DNA from: Nematostella vectensis
Lineage: Eukaryota; Cnidaria; Anthozoa; Actiniaria; Edwardsiidae
DNA: 64,000 bases
Reading direction: 5' to 3'
Assembly: GCF_932526225.1 (NCBI RefSeq)
Contig: NC_064042.1
Coordinates: 8,053,540-8,117,539, forward strand
The notes beneath the pieces are model-generated. The model had not been told where the DNA came from. It saw only the letters and a list, made by a program, of their open reading frames with translations, and did not search any database. Shown here one piece after another: positions 38,306 to 51,485 of this stretch. The position numbers and the translations under genes are program-made. Numbering within the stretch: the first letter of the stretch is position 1; each line of letters opens with the position of its first letter.

Positions 38306-41300
38306 ATGAAGATGAAGAGGATGATGAAGATGACGAGCCAGATGGTGCTGTGGCTATAGTCAACGAGCTACCAGATCCAGCACAGCTAATTGCACAGAAC
38401 ATGAGTCAGATGGACAGCAACCAGTGAGTGATATGGTGAATGAGAATATTACTAATACACAGCATGAACCAGTTGGGAAGTAACCAGTAAATTTGTGGTG
38501 AATGATAGTACAAATAAACACAACATGAGCCAGATGGATAGCGACCACAAAGTTATGATGAATGAAAATCTTACTAAAACACAGCATGAACCAATTGAAA
38601 AGTAACCTGTTAGAGGTGAATGAAAGAACAAGAACACAACATGAGCTAAATGGATAGCGACCAGTAAGTAATGGTGCATGAAAATCTTACTAAAACACAG
38701 CATGACACATTTTTCGAACTGCTATTGAATTCTCAATCCAGTTTCATTGTCATCCACGTTTTCATCGTCATTAAAACGATGTGTTCCTCAAGTAATCTTT
38801 CTCCAATTAGGTTTTTCTCTTATAACTGTTTTAGATAGCATAGTGTTCCAAAGTAGTGACAGGACCTGTTTGTCATTCTTAGGGTTGATGGTAAGTTCCT
38901 GGCTGCCCTTGGTCACTATCTTGGTGAAGGCCTTCTGAAAGACCTCGACTCTGTTGAAGCTGGTGGGAAGACCCTTGATGAGCTGCAAAACCTCATATCT
39001 GGTGTATCTCATGACCTTGTCAGGTAGATATGGAAATATCTCATTGTTTTCTTCTAATAGACGCAAAGACGAGAAGAAAATATGCAGTCGTCTAATGCTC
39101 ATGCATGCTCATTTTACAACATTTCGTAAAACTCACGGCTTGCTTTTAAAATTGCCGGACAACGCTTTAACTTTAAAAACGAATAGTCATATATTTTGTT
39201 AATACCTTTGTTAAAGTACAAAAATGGGTTTATTTATTCTAACCGTCTAGAAGAAAAATATCTGAGGCAAAAATTCGAAACAGTTGCACAAAATTTGTAT
39301 ACACAGACATTCGTGGTGACATAGATATGCACTTCCCACCTTTACACCTGAAAAACCTGCTAATTTTTTAAAAGCAACAACAGTTACAAATGTATGAAAT
39401 AACTCTGTCACAGATAAGACCTCTGAATATACAACCTATAAACAGAAAAAAAAAACTCCTACTGGGTTGTTGGACTTTACACAACGACACTCTTAATAGC
39501 TCGCTCTGATTGGTCAAGAGCCCATGTGTTATTAGAGGACACTCGTACACTTGGAGATGTGTCTCGATGCGTACTTTTTTGTTCGTGACACACTGTGACT
39601 TCATCTGTGCATCTATTAGAGGACAGACACACGCAAAAATGAGGCCTATTTGTTAATCAAAGTCGAGGAAAAAAATTGGGACACCCTGTATTTTTTTTGC
39701 AAACGTTTTAGATTGGCAAGACATAACGAACTCAAAACCTGATGCTTGAAACATTTTTCCATTTGGAGCTTGTGTTGAGATCCTGCTTGTATATAATCTG
39801 TTCAGTAGGTATTATGTTAGTATCTTGCTGGTATCTACTTTTTCATTTGTTTTTTTTTTCCACAGAGAATTGAAGACGATGGTGTCACGGATATCGTTTC
39901 TTGAGAAGGTCTTCAGCATAGGACTGGCAGAGAAGACCAAACTTTTTGTAAGAGTTAAAACATGTTTCGATGCCATTTTGGCTCATTGTACTTTATATAC
40001 AACGACATTTATAAATCGCTGATTGGCCAAGAACTCATGTATTATTGGAGGACACAATAAGTTGATGAAATTTTTTTTTGAGTAAACAGCTATGCACTCT
40101 GGTTCTTATGAGATACCTTGGTCTGTTGTGTAAATGAATTAACGGGAGAACCAAAACAGGGTCGCAAAATATGCGAACGTTTTGGACTTTTATTCAGTCC
40201 TTCTTCAGTGCGACTTAAAATCGCCACAATAAATTGGAGAAAGTAATAATAATTTGTGAAACATCAGGCTAAATCTTTTTCTTTTTTGCTAACAGAGGTG
40301 CTCCTCTCTTGTCCAACAAGATGAGGTAAGTGAACGTTTAACTTCCCATGATACTATTTCAGAACCATTTGTGCACGGAAATCCACCGGCGCAGGTCTTC
40401 TTATGCTCTGATACGACAAGGTTTAGTTAGCAAGACAAAACAAAAGGCTGACATGTTCTCTGCTTGTCATTTCTCTTATGATATCCGCTACTCTGAAAAA
40501 ATCTCTTTGGGTATTCTGGGGCGGTTCTCTGAAATTAACTGCCATCCGAAATACGTAAGTCCTCAAATATAACAAGTTTAATAAAAGGAATACATGGCCT
40601 GTATTCGTCTAAGTGCACCCACATGGCAAACACCCAAACCATTTATTTTATTTTATTTATTTGATCATTGTAATTTGTTTGGATATTCTTGTACCGTGTC
40701 TAAATAAAGTCTGACTGTCTTCTCTCCTTCGCAGGATATGACTGATTTTGATCATCTCAATCGTCTTCTTGCTGGGAGTATTGCTGGCGTCAAGTCCTTG
40801 CAAACCCAGGTAAAACTTACCTTACCCCATGGGTAGCCTTTGAGATTACTTAATGCCTCAAGCCTACGACACACTAGGCGATTTTGTACGCTCGTATTAG
40901 CGAATGTTATCGCCGGCAAGCGCCAGTATCGGACGTCCAGATATTGGCGAATTCTTTGCCGCGTCAACAGACAGACCTGGCAATTTTCAGCCGGCAATCG
41001 CCTAGTGTGTCGTAGGCACCGTTGATCCCATGAGGTATGACTCACTGAAATATTGCTCGCCTTGAGAAATTGAGCCTTTCTGCCGTTATAGGCCGTCAAA
41101 GCGTTGGAAGACGTGAATAAAATAAGAGAAAACTCAACCCAGCAAGAAGTCGAGAAACCGCAGAAGAGAGTGTTTGAGGTAAGAGATCGTTTCAACTTGA
41201 TGTGGATGCGTCTTTGTTTGAGTGTAGCTGTACTGTGGACATCTATACCAAATAAAGTTTGTGTCGCGTATGCCGCAGTGCTCAATGGGTACCATATAAA

Positions 41301-42650
41301 TGGCTGAATCCTGGTCTCTGAAAGCCATGTGATTATTTATAAGCTCATAAAAATATTACATCTTTCCAAACCAGGATAGGTTTTAATTCATTACAATAAC
41401 CTGTGGTTGTTGAAAAAAATTCCGTACGAAAATATCGGATGAATGGATTTCGGGTAGGAAAACAGATACACACGGTACAATTCATACAGCTTTAGCGAAC
41501 TTCCTTAAAACGTCTTGTGGTGACATGGAGAGGAACCCTTGAAGAAACAGAAGAATTTTGATTTTGATTAGGTACAAGATAAGACGCCGGGTTTCAAGAG
41601 CAAGAATTACTTAGCTGTTGACTATGTTCAAGGTAAGGATTAATGCAGTATTGCGACAGAAGAGGGAGCAATCTTATGATTCCTTTGTGTCATTTTATAG
41701 GAAAGCTTGCGTTTCTAAAAAATCAAAATGATCCTCTTGATGACAGCAACACTTGCGATCAAAGTAAAGGTAAGTTTGCTTTTGGGTTATTTTGAACTCA
41801 CGGCGTACATACAACCCTCATTTATTGCCCGAGGAAATACGCCCATTCACCGTAGTATCGAAAAGATGGGAGCAACAACATAAGCAAAGCTTTCGAAAAC
41901 AGGCTGTTACCTATCCTCCTCTATCCTGGTGGCACATAGGGACTTAAGACCGTCTTCCCACTTCTCCTGGTCAACCGCTTTTAACCGGACCCCCTCCCAT
42001 GTCCTCCAACCCGACTCGTCCATTTTCTTCTCCACGGTCGCCACGTTTGTTTTAGGTCCTCGCTTTTTGTTTCCCTCGGGTGCCCCTGAAAGAAAGGCTA
42101 CTAGAAGTAAATAGTTGCGACTACTTCAAAGAATACTGGAAGTGAATAGTTGCGACTTCTTCAAAGAATACTGGAAGTGAATAGTTGCGACTTCTTCAAA
42201 GAATACTAGAAGTAAATATTTGCGACTTCTTCAAAGAATACTAGAAGTAAATATTTGCGACTTCTTTAAAGAATACTAGAAGTAAATAGTTACGACTACT
42301 TCAAAGAATACCAGAAGTAAATAGTTTCGACTTCTTCAAAGAATACTGGAAGTGAATAGATGCATCGAATATAATAAAAAATAATAATAATAATAAAAAG
42401 AAAGAAAGAATATGTCTTCTTTAGTGTAAAACTCGCAACAGAATATACACCATTGGATATATCTTCTTTTGAAAAAACAAATTCTTCCTACACACGCAAG
42501 TGCATGCACGAGAATCAATGAAATATAGTGGGATTGTGAATTTTATCATTTCCAGTGTTGCAACTCATCAAGTCACGTGATAACATGAAAAGACTTGGGA
42601 TTAAGCTGGAATCCAAGCCTCTCAAAGAATTTGACTTCGACGATGGAAAG
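38306..42650 (+). CDS. INPP5D/INPPL1-like: SHIP-like gene, exons 4-12: linker region
   Basis: Exons 38306-38423, 38883-39023, 39866-39947, 40296-40325, 40735-40809, 41092-41178, 41572-41632, 41701-41769 and 42556-42650; all phases chain without stops. The linker opens with a very acidic run (DEDEEDDEDDEP), then a long helical region (GKFLAALGHYLGEGLLKDL..., LKTMVSRISFLEKVFSIGL) and a Lys/Glu-rich stretch leading into the phosphatase. In SHIP proteins the segment between SH2 and catalytic domain holds a PH-related region; I see only helices and cannot confirm a PH fold. The short in-phase exons could be skipped without frameshift (40296-40325, 40735-40809, 41092-41178). Confidence 0.85.
38394..38710 (+). 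repeat. Tandem repeat grown from the 3' end of exon 4
   Basis: The exon end acagaacatgagtcagatggacagcaaccagtgagt is followed by three degenerate copies (near 38517, 38636 and half-units with gcatgaaccagttgggaagtaacc), spaced about 65-130 bp, including the region of the splice donor. Confidence 0.7.
40862..41017. repeat. MITE-like element, 22-bp TIRs, intron 8
   Basis: gcctacgacacactaggcgatt at 40862-40883 and its complement at 40996-41017 enclose ~110 bp that are partly self-complementary. Confidence 0.8.
42098..42358 (+). repeat. 35-bp tandem repeat, about 7 copies, intron 11
   Basis: Unit aatactagaagtaaatagttgcgacttcttcaaag with small variations. Confidence 0.9.
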
Positions 42651-42692
42651 GTAATGAAGTGCCTCGACGCGCGGGCAAGCTGGTGGGAGCCT

Positions 42693-42819
42693 GGGCCGGG
42701 TTCCTAGAAAAGCAGGTTAAGGCTAACCCAGGGATAAATGCCCTTTTTATCCAATCAAATGTCAAGATAGCGATATTTATCCCTGGGTTAGCGCTAACCT
42801 GCTTTCTAAGAACCGGCCC
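42693..42819. repeat. MITE-like inverted repeat after exon 12
   Basis: gggccgggttcctagaaaagcaggttaaggctaacccagggataaa is complementary (with few mismatches) to the right end tttatccctgggttagcgctaacctgctttctaagaaccggccc. Confidence 0.85.
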
Positions 42820-43292
42820 CTGGCTTTTTCTCGATTTTAACTCTATCTTTCAAATAACCTGCAGTTCTTTTTCCTGTGCAAAATTGTTTGACCAAGGGCA
42901 TTATTAGTTTTTCTTTCTCTACACTTATTTGGACATACTCTGGTTTGGTATTGAGTCTTTCCCACTAGTATTGTATGGAACATTTTTATTTTTCATTAGT
43001 TTGTTGGAGAAGAAAAATCATTTGGATAGCTAAATCAAGACCATACTCTCATATCCTCTACTTATAGTGTACGTTCAAACGAGGTAACCAAAATATGGAG
43101 TGTTGAACTCGTATTTAGAGATTGGACTCTTAATAAAGGCCGACTGCTTAAGGTATCACAAGCCGATTGTTAGATAGTTACGCTTTCGTATTTATTCGTG
43201 ATTGCTCTGGTCGATAAAAATTAAGGTAAACGCTTATCAATCAATAAATATATTTTTTTGGAATCTCACCTGACCCTCTTCCTGTTTTGTAG

Positions 43293-46200
43293 TCCCGAGA
43301 GGTATTTTGTCAACTTGTCCAACAAATCAAGAATCAGCAATCAAAAGGCTCTGCTATCGATGAAATATCTGTGTTTGTGGGGACGTGGAATTTAGGTAAG
43401 TCCTCACTCTCCTCTCCCTCCCCTCCCCTCCCCTCCCCTCCCCTCCCCTCCCCCTACAACTGCTTTACTTATATATCCATTCAACTGCAGTTTTTGCACC
43501 CCCTCTCTCTAACAACTAATTTTCTTATTCATCCACTCAACGGGAGATATTGCACCCTCAGTGCCGTAGCAGGCCACGTAAGATTTTTTTACATTAAGAA
43601 AATATTCGGAGGTACAACCACGCACTTACTGGTCATTTCCTTATAATTTTTTTAAATATTGGGGGGGGGGGGGGCAAGTGCCCCCAGTGCCCCACCCCCT
43701 GCTACGGGGTCCTCTCCCCCCCTGTCCGTCTCCCTTCTCCGCCTTATAATACTGCTTTGCGTATTCATATATTCAGAAAGATTCTAGAAATTTATCCATT
43801 TAGAACGATTCTAGAACGGCTGCGTGGGTGACTAGTCTTTATACTAGACTTTATCCGCCACCATCTTGGTTAATACATAATTTATTCACAAAACACGTAC
43901 TTTATTTCGATTGGCTCACCTAAAAGAGCAATTGTTTTTTTTTCCCAAAATAGCCAGTCTGTTAAAGGCTAACACCTAGTGTAAGACCCTTTCTAGACTC
44001 CGTGCTTTCCCGTGGCTCATAAACAAGCGCTGGGAGCTTTAAAGTTGATCCAATTTTCGTGACGCCTAAATGTTCATCTCAAAATAATTAATTATCTTTC
44101 TTACAATCAAAATGGCTCAATTATATTTTAAAGCATCAAATAATACAGGGAATGTTGTATTTTAAAAATGATTAGAGTTTTGATTATAAAAAAATCAGCA
44201 TTGTCACGCATGTCGTATCTACGTGTCACGCATTCGTATCTACGTGATCAGAACGCCATTGACAAGGCTGTTGATCTTTTACTGGATCCTCAGGAAGCGC
44301 TGTCCCACCGCATGACCTTCGGACGTGGTTCAAGTGCCAAGGTCACGGAACGACGACGGACACTGACGTTGCACACTTTGCGCATGACATCTACGCCATT
44401 GGGACACAAGTAAGCCACGAATTAAGGCTGGTTCTCACTAGGACGCAAGCGCAAACGGAAGCGCGACACAAGTGATAATCGGTCAAACACAAGCGCAAGT
44501 GCAAGAAAATCAAGCAGTCGCGTTCTCTTGCCCTTCCTCGCGCTTGCATTCCAGTAAGAATGGGGAGATTACGTGCGTCTTGCGCTTCCGTTTGCGCTTG
44601 GTCCTATTGAGTACCAGCCTTTAGAGCGCTAGATAACGTAAGGCAAAAGGCACAAACAGATCTTAGGGTTAAATATGAGCATGGTCATTTTAGAATCCAT
44701 GATGTGAGTAATGAAAGCGGTAACTTCATTCGATGTTTTCATTACTGTGGTTCTCAATATTCTTCTAATTCTTGCCGACTAATTTCCACACCTAAATCGC
44801 CTTCTGGCTTCCGTCATTCAAAGCCTTTCAAGCGGATTTTGTGACCAGCACGGCACGGTTATATTGGGTTTCTCTTTTCTTGGACAGGAGTGCAGCCTGA
44901 GCGAGAAGGATTGGGTTACGAAGGTGAAATCCGAACTACAAAGAATCTTCAACGTTGAATTTTTCACGGTATGTTGAACATTAACATTTTTAAGATGTTA
45001 CTGGTTTACTTTTGCAAGACCACTTAAATAAAGGCAGCAGTGCAATGGTACACGAGGATATATGAAAATCAACACAAATATGGTATTTGATTGGGCACAT
45101 CAAAAGCTCGACGTTTGAATTGGCGCGCTTTAACCCTGCAACACGTCTCGCTTGGCCGTGCTCAGCCCGTACGGAACTTAATTCTGCCGGGCCGAACTAA
45201 GTTGGTGTTCAGACGTGAAACTGTTCATGTGCCCAATACAGGGCGTATGAATCAAGTATTTTTAACAGATCTCGAAAACCCGTTGAATATAAAAGTAGTT
45301 CGGAACATATGGCAGTTAGCCAGTTCAGGACTCATTAGAAGGGACAGCCACTTGTATGTCATGATTGACAGGGCTTTTCACAAACCAAAATATTTAAACG
45401 CATCGGCATGAAGTAGTATATGGGGGACCGTGGCGTAAATTATCTTCGATGGTATCATGGTCTCTGTCCCTTAAATTGGACCTCTGGAGAGGCAGTAGAG
45501 GTGGCAATAATTTATATTCTAAAAAAAAGTAAAAGTGTAAAAATGCTGACGTTGTTCCGCCGACACAATAAGGGAATTCAGTTCCTCATTGCTGTTCCAT
45601 CCTTAAACTACCGACCGAAAACTCCTGTATAGGTTTATGTATCTTCTGTATTGTGTTTCTGACATGAAAGTTTGTGTCTTCTGGATTCGGTTTATGACAT
45701 GAAGGTTTATGTATTTTCTGTATTGTGTTTTTACATAAAGGCTTATGTGTCTTCTGTATTTTGTTTCTGACATGAAGCATGGTTATATTTTTAGGTGTCC
45801 GTAAGCACACTATGGGAGATTCGCCTTGTAATTCTAGCTCGTCCCGAACACAACAACATGATAAGCCACGTGAGGCAATCCAGCGTCAAGACGGGCATCG
45901 CTAACGCTCTAGGTAAGACACAAAGGGAGAGGGTAGAAATTCACTTGGGGCAAACCAGAGTCAAGACGGGCATCACTAACGCTCTAGGTAAGACGCAAAG
46001 GGAGAGGGTAAGACAAGACGGGCATCGCTAACGCTCTAGGTAAGACGCAAAGGGAGAGGGTAAGTCAAGACGGGCATCGCTAACGCTCTAGGTAAGACAC
46101 AAAGGGAGAGGTTAAATCAAGACGGGCATCGCTAACGCTCTAGGTAAGACGCAAAGGAAGAGGGTAAGACAAGACGGGCATCGCTAACGCTCTAGGTAAG

Positions 46201-49200
46201 ACACAAAGGGAGAGGGTAAGTCAAGACGGGCATCGCTAACGCTTTAGGTAAGACACAAAGGGAGAGGGTAAGACAAGACGGGCATCGCTAACGCTTTAGG
46301 TATGACGCAAAGGGACAGGGTAAGTCAAGACGGGCATCGCTAACGCTTTAGGTAATACGAAATAGACTCAGAGGGAGGGGAATGGAGGGGAGGCGAGGGG
46401 TTCTTTACATAAATACCTTTGGAACATGCGACTTACATTGTACAAAAGCAGCAAAAAGTGTACACCCTGAAATGACAGTGTAGAGGTTCTCAATTTTGAA
46501 CCATAAAAACTCCATAAATTTTAATGAAAATGGCTTTTACATACCGTGACTTACGCGCGGAAAAGTCACCTATTTGGTATATAGCATTCAAGAGAGCGAA
46601 TTCAATTTCTTCACTATTGATGGGACAGGCTCATTCAAAACTAAAATATTTTTGTTATTGTAAGAGCTCTTGTATATAAATTGGTTTAGAAACCTTGCTA
46701 TTTCCGTGGAAGATCTTAATGACCAAAAGAATGATAATAAAAAATACGAAAGACAACCTGTTACAACTCACAAAACTTCCAAGAACACAACACCGATCTG
46801 CAAAGGGCAAGTTTGTACGAGTTTGTACTGGGCCAGACAGAAACTTACATTGAAATGAATCTGTCTCGCTAGTCACGCGTGAGAATGAAATCCCCGTCAA
46901 TAACATCAGCATGACCAATCAGAGGCCATAGAAACATACGAACGTACAGCCAGGCAAATACGACGGCGCATCCCTAGCTACCACGGGAACGTTATCCCAT
47001 AGTTTACCACTTTCCGTTTGTATGATGCCGAAACCTTAAAGAGCCAGACGTGAAATGGACTCAGATACATTTCAATCGTTTTCCTCCAAACCACGTCAAG
47101 CTAGGATATGGACGTGTGTGCTGTAAACCAGACCTTCATTGTTCGCTTTGGTAGAAATAATCTACGCTTATGCTTCATTTTTTGAAAATCAAAAATTTCT
47201 TTATTATATTAAAACTAAGTTAGATCCCTATTGTGTCGTGCCGAGCGCCAAAAAGATTGAATGCACCTAGTTGATAAAGTAATCGATACTAAGGTCAAAT
47301 TGTCAAATAGTTTATTTTACCCGGTTAAGCGAATGTATAGATACGCCCTTGCCATGTCGAATGATCTGAGCTTCGTTTTTCGGTTCAGGTAATAAAGGCG
47401 CTGTTGGAATCTCGTTTCTGTTTGGGGCGACATCATTTTGCTTCATCAACTGTCACCTCGCCGCACGTGCATCACGAGTTCTCAGGTAATTTTTCATGCG
47501 TGGAAGATAATGAGATTATCAGGCAACTCTCACTCAAGGAAAAATAAACAGACGAATCAAAGTAATGAAATACTTTTTCATTCTTGTGCAGGCGTAACCA
47601 AAATTTCCACAGCATCTTGAAAGGACTGAACCTTGGTCAGAAAAACGTGTTTGACCTGACAAACCAGTTTCATCATGTGTTCTGGTTCGGCGACTTGAAC
47701 TACCGGATTGACCTAGAAGTTAAGGTAGCAAATTCCTGTCCCCTTTCCTGCGTTCCGTCCCACATCCTTTCCTCGGTCTCGTCCCACATTCACAGTCTTG
47801 CCAACTGTCCCCTCTCCTTTCCTCCGTTCAGTCCCACATCCTTTCTTGCGTCTCGTCCCACATTTACAGTTTTGCCAACTGTCCCCTTGCCTTTCCAGCG
47901 CCTCGTCCCACATCCTTTCCAGCGTCCCGTCCCACATTTACAGTATTGCCAACTGTCCCCTTTCCTTTCCTGCGTTTCGTCCCACATTCCCGTCTTGCCA
48001 ACTGTCCCCTTTCCTTTCCTGCGTCCCGTCCCACATTCCCGTCTTTCCAACTGTCCCCTTTCCTTTCCTGCGTCCCGTCCCACATTCCCGTCTTGCCAAC
48101 TGTCCCCTTGCCTTTCCAGCGTCCCGTCCCACATTTACAGTATTGCCAACTGTCCCCTTTCCTTTCCTGCGTCCCGTCCCACATTCCCGTCTTTCCAACT
48201 GTCCCCTTTCCTTTCCTGCGTCCCGTCCCACATTCCCGTCTTTCCAACTGTCCCCTTTCCTTTCCTGCGTCCCGTCCCACATTCCCGTCTTGCCAACTGT
48301 CCCCTTTCCTTTCCTGCGTCCCGTCCCACATTCCCGTCTTTCCAACTGTCCCCTTTCCTTTCCTGCGTCCCGTCCCACATTCCCGTCTTGCCAACTGTCC
48401 CCTTGCCTTTCCAGCGTCCCGTCCCACATTTACAGTATTGCCAACTGTCCCCTTTCCTTTCCTGCGTTCCGTCCCACATTCCCTTCTTGCCAACTGTCCC
48501 CTTTCCTTTCCTGCGCCCCGTCCCACATTTACAGTATTGCCAAATGCCCCCTTTTCTTTCCTTCGTTCCGTCCCACATTGCCGTCTTGCCAACTGTCCCC
48601 TTTCCTTTTCTGCGTCCCGGCCCACATTCCCGTCTTGCCTTCTGTCCCACATCCCTTTCTTAGTCCCATCATCTGTTATCTTCTGTGTCCCATGTTCATG
48701 TTATGGTTTTAGCGTGACCCTTTCTTTGTGTTAGCGACCCAGTATCGATAGGTGTGTCGTATTTTTAACAAAAACAACAACAACAAAGCGTGTTTTGTTG
48801 ACATTTGCCATGATCATGCTGTTAACGGCATGTCGGTTTTTTAAATTGTGTTGTTGTTATTCTTGTTGTTTGCTGCTGATATTATTGTTTCTCATTGCTC
48901 TTGTGTCTCCCTGTTTCGTTATTGTTCCTGCTGCTGAAAAATATATATTTTAATATGTTTTATATATATTTGAGGTTGTTTTTGCTGTGTTTTGTAGGAA
49001 GTCCTAGAAGCAGTTAAAGGCAACAACTTCTATAAACTCCGTAAAGCTGATCAGCTCATGCACCAGATCACCAAAGGAAATGCCTTTGTGGATTTTAGTG
49101 AGTTACTTTATAATTCAGTCTTGATGGAAAAAAAACATTGCTTTTTCCTCATGTGTTGAAATGTGTTAAAAGTACTCTTTAACAGGTATGGTTGGGCTTG

Positions 49201-51151
49201 AAAACAAAAAAATAAATTCAGTCAGCATTCATTATTATATAGATAAAATATCATTAAATCAAGGTCATGGTTCCTGTGTTCATGAGTCCAATTTTTTTTT
49301 TTACAGAGGAGGGATACTTGACCTTCCCACCGACCTATCGTCATCGCAGGGGATTCGCCGACTACGTATGGGAGAAAGCCAAGCGCTCAGGGGTGACCTT
49401 TATTTCGATCTTATTTCTTAACCCAGCAAACCGCACCCAACATTGCTGAACAAAACTGCCAATATTTTCTCAACACTTTGCCTTCAATTCATTTGTCTCT
49501 TGTTAAACCGAGCGAAACGGGTATGTTTGTACACACGTACTAACATCTTAAGCTTATTAGTTGCCTTATTTGATTTAGGATCGCATCGGTACCCCTAGTC
49601 AAGCAAGGAATAATACGCGACTTCAAGAAATCACTCTTGAAATCACCAAGAAATCACTCTTGACTTATCCCCTAGTGGCGGGGTTATTAATTAAACCGTG
49701 GCCCACGGAAAACTCATGACATAGACGCTTTAATTGATAGCTTCTGTCTCTCCTCTAATGGTCAGTTACTGAGTAAACCGTAGCCCACGGAAAACTCATG
49801 ACATGACTCTAAGGCCCTGACCACACTTATACGGAATCGATTGAATCCGCAACTTTTTCTTTCCGTAATCGAAAAGTTTCCCGTCCACACGTAGCGCAAT
49901 CGTATCGTAATCGCCCGTCCACACGTATACGGCGATTCCGTAATCGCTCTAGCTTTACACGTTGCGACGCCATCTTGTTTTATTGGGTACGATTTTGACG
50001 TCATCGTAATCGAAAAGTTACGGATTCGATCGACCACACGTATACGGAATTGTAGCGTATTCGTTCCGCTCTGCTTTCGCTAGCGGATTCAAAAAGTTTC
50101 GGATTCGCCAGCGTAACCGTCGTATACGTGTGGACGATAGCCGTATCTGAAACGATAAAGTTTCGTATTCATTCGATTCCGTATACGTAAAGCATGGCCT
50201 ACATGGCATACTGTTTTTTTTTTGTGTTATGTTATGTTTTTAGATTCTTGTGAATGTACCGTCATGGTGTGACCGTGTACTATGGCATTCCTTCCCTGAG
50301 ATGAAAATCGTCAACACATCATATGGTAGGATATTTTATATTCTTAGGGAACAAAATATGGCACACAGCTTCGGGGGCCTAGTCTAAAACTGTCCACCTA
50401 CCATGTAAAATGGTTATTACTAGGTAGATGTGACGTGCTAAGATGTGACGAAATTACAACTAGTCTCAATAAAATTACTTACACAAAAAATCTTTTTACT
50501 CCGAGAGATACAAAAAATACTAGACAAAAACTTCATTTTGTTTCCATTGCAAACTGTTTCTAATAAGGGTTTCTCATCGTGGTTTGGTTGAGAATAATGT
50601 ATTATACTTTAGTTAAGGATTCTTAGAGTTAGATTTTTTTTGTCACCATTGCCGTAATCGTCTAAATGTAAGGCACTTACCTGTGACACAAATGTTAACT
50701 TATCCGATATAATTTCATGTTGATTAAGGTAATACATAAAAGTAAAGTTTTCTACTGGCGCCATAGCTAAGTCTTCTAAACAAGGGGACCAGTGTTCGAA
50801 CTCAGGGTCACTTTACACATCCCAACTCGGATTCTGATGTGCAAAAACCTGGCTGTCTACATTAGGGACTTAAAATCATTCGTCTCCTCGGATAAGGGCG
50901 TTAAGACGGAGCACCTGTGCCAACAATTTGCTATCACAAGCTAAATACATTGAAACATTAATAAAGTTATTTGCATGTTTTATGTAGCCATGGCTCGCGG
51001 TTTAGTTCCATTCATTCAAGTAGTTTCGCCACGAAGCCAGTAAACTCATGACTAATTGCAGGTTGCACTGACAATATTCGGACGAGTGACCACTGGCCCG
51101 TGTTCAGTACCTTTGATGTGGGTATAACTACGCAGTACGCCTCGTCACCAG
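43293..51151 (+). CDS. INPP5D/INPPL1-like: SHIP-like gene, exons 13-22: inositol polyphosphate 5-phosphatase domain
   Basis: Exons 43293-43395, 44294-44409, 44888-44968, 45795-45912, 47389-47485, 47592-47724, 48998-49097, 49307-49392, 50244-50325 and 51062-51151, phases consistent throughout. Catalytic landmarks in order: ISVFVGTWNLG, HDIYAIGTQE, NKGAVGISF, NCHLAARA, the signature FWFGDLNYRID, EGYLTFPPTYR, VPSWCDRVLW and SDHWPVFSTF. These are the Mg-dependent 5-phosphatase motifs (apurinic-endonuclease-like fold) that remove the 5-phosphate, in SHIPs from PI(3,4,5)P3 to PI(3,4)P2. All key residues are visible, so the enzyme is probably active. Introns carry several MITEs and minisatellites. 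Confidence 0.95.
43559..43707. repeat. MITE-like element with cagtgccgtagcagg ends
   Basis: Left cagtgccgtagcagg and right cccctgctacgg are inverted; a G-run near 43662-43673 and C-rich right part. hAT-like termini. Confidence 0.55.
44424..44621. repeat. MITE-like element, ~40-bp TIRs, intron 14
   Basis: aaggctggttctcactaggacgcaagcgcaaacggaagcg at the left matches the complement of the right end with few differences. It starts 14 bp after exon 14. Confidence 0.85.
44969..45794. other. Intron 15
   Basis: No gene supported; contains an imperfect repeat of cttatgtgtcttctgtattgtgtttctgacatgaag near 45630-45780 (three to four ~40-bp units). Confidence 0.5.
45880..46353 (+). repeat. Tandem array of exon 16 3' end plus splice donor, 9 copies
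   Basis: The last ~32 bp of exon 16 and its donor (gtcaagacgggcatcgctaacgctctaggtaag) recur about every 52-56 bp into the intron, near 45958, 46013, 46064, 46116, 46169, 46221, 46272 and 46325. Most copies retain AG-gtaag. Confidence 0.92.
46354..47388. other. Intron 16, remainder
   Basis: No gene or clear repeat family identified. Confidence 0.4.
47745..48660 (+). repeat. 49-bp C-rich minisatellite, about 18 copies, intron 18
   Basis: Unit tttcctttcctgcgtcccgtcccacattcccgtcttgccaactgtcccc with two main variants (cccgtcttgcc and tttacagtattgcc). Period 49 is not a multiple of 3 and the unit lacks stops, so long open frames appear in several frames on both strands; none is a gene. Confidence 0.95.
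49811..50200. repeat. MITE-like element, intron 20
   Basis: taaggccctgaccacacttatacggaatcgattgaatccg is complementary to the right end cggattcattcgattccgtatacgtaaagcatggcc-like sequence; the interior repeats cgtaatcgaaaagtt and cacacgtatacgg. Confidence 0.75.
50326..51061. other. Intron 21
   Basis: No gene or repeat that I can support. Confidence 0.4.
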
Positions 51152-51485
51152 GTAACCAAACGCCACGACAATCCAATACAAGCATGCCGTAATGTTGGAG
51201 GGTTTTTTTTAGGGGGGAGGGGGGGGGAGGGGATATGATTCTTTGAGAGTTTTGTGGATAGAAAAATTGGGAGGTCTGGAGCCCTATAAGCAAACATAAA
51301 CGCTTATCCCCAAATGCCAGGACCTATCTAACGGAATCATACCCCTTTATTTCTTGGAATATGGTTTGGCTATTTGCCTTCTGTAAGCATTTTTTTGTGC
51401 TCGTAATCGGAGCCTGTATACGACTATTTCATCGGGCGCGCTTGTCAAGATAGTTTGGTTGATTTAAAATTCTTTGCATTTTTAG

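Noticed and set aside
40752-41285. 177-codon minus-strand ORF
   Set aside because: Overlaps exons 8 and 9 and a MITE on the opposite strand; shadow.
47584-48734. Long ORFs on both strands rich in PSHIPVLPTVPF and CGTGRRKGKGTVG
   Set aside because: They are shadows of a 49-bp intronic minisatellite. Only 47592-47724 is a real exon (phosphatase FWFGDLNYRI).
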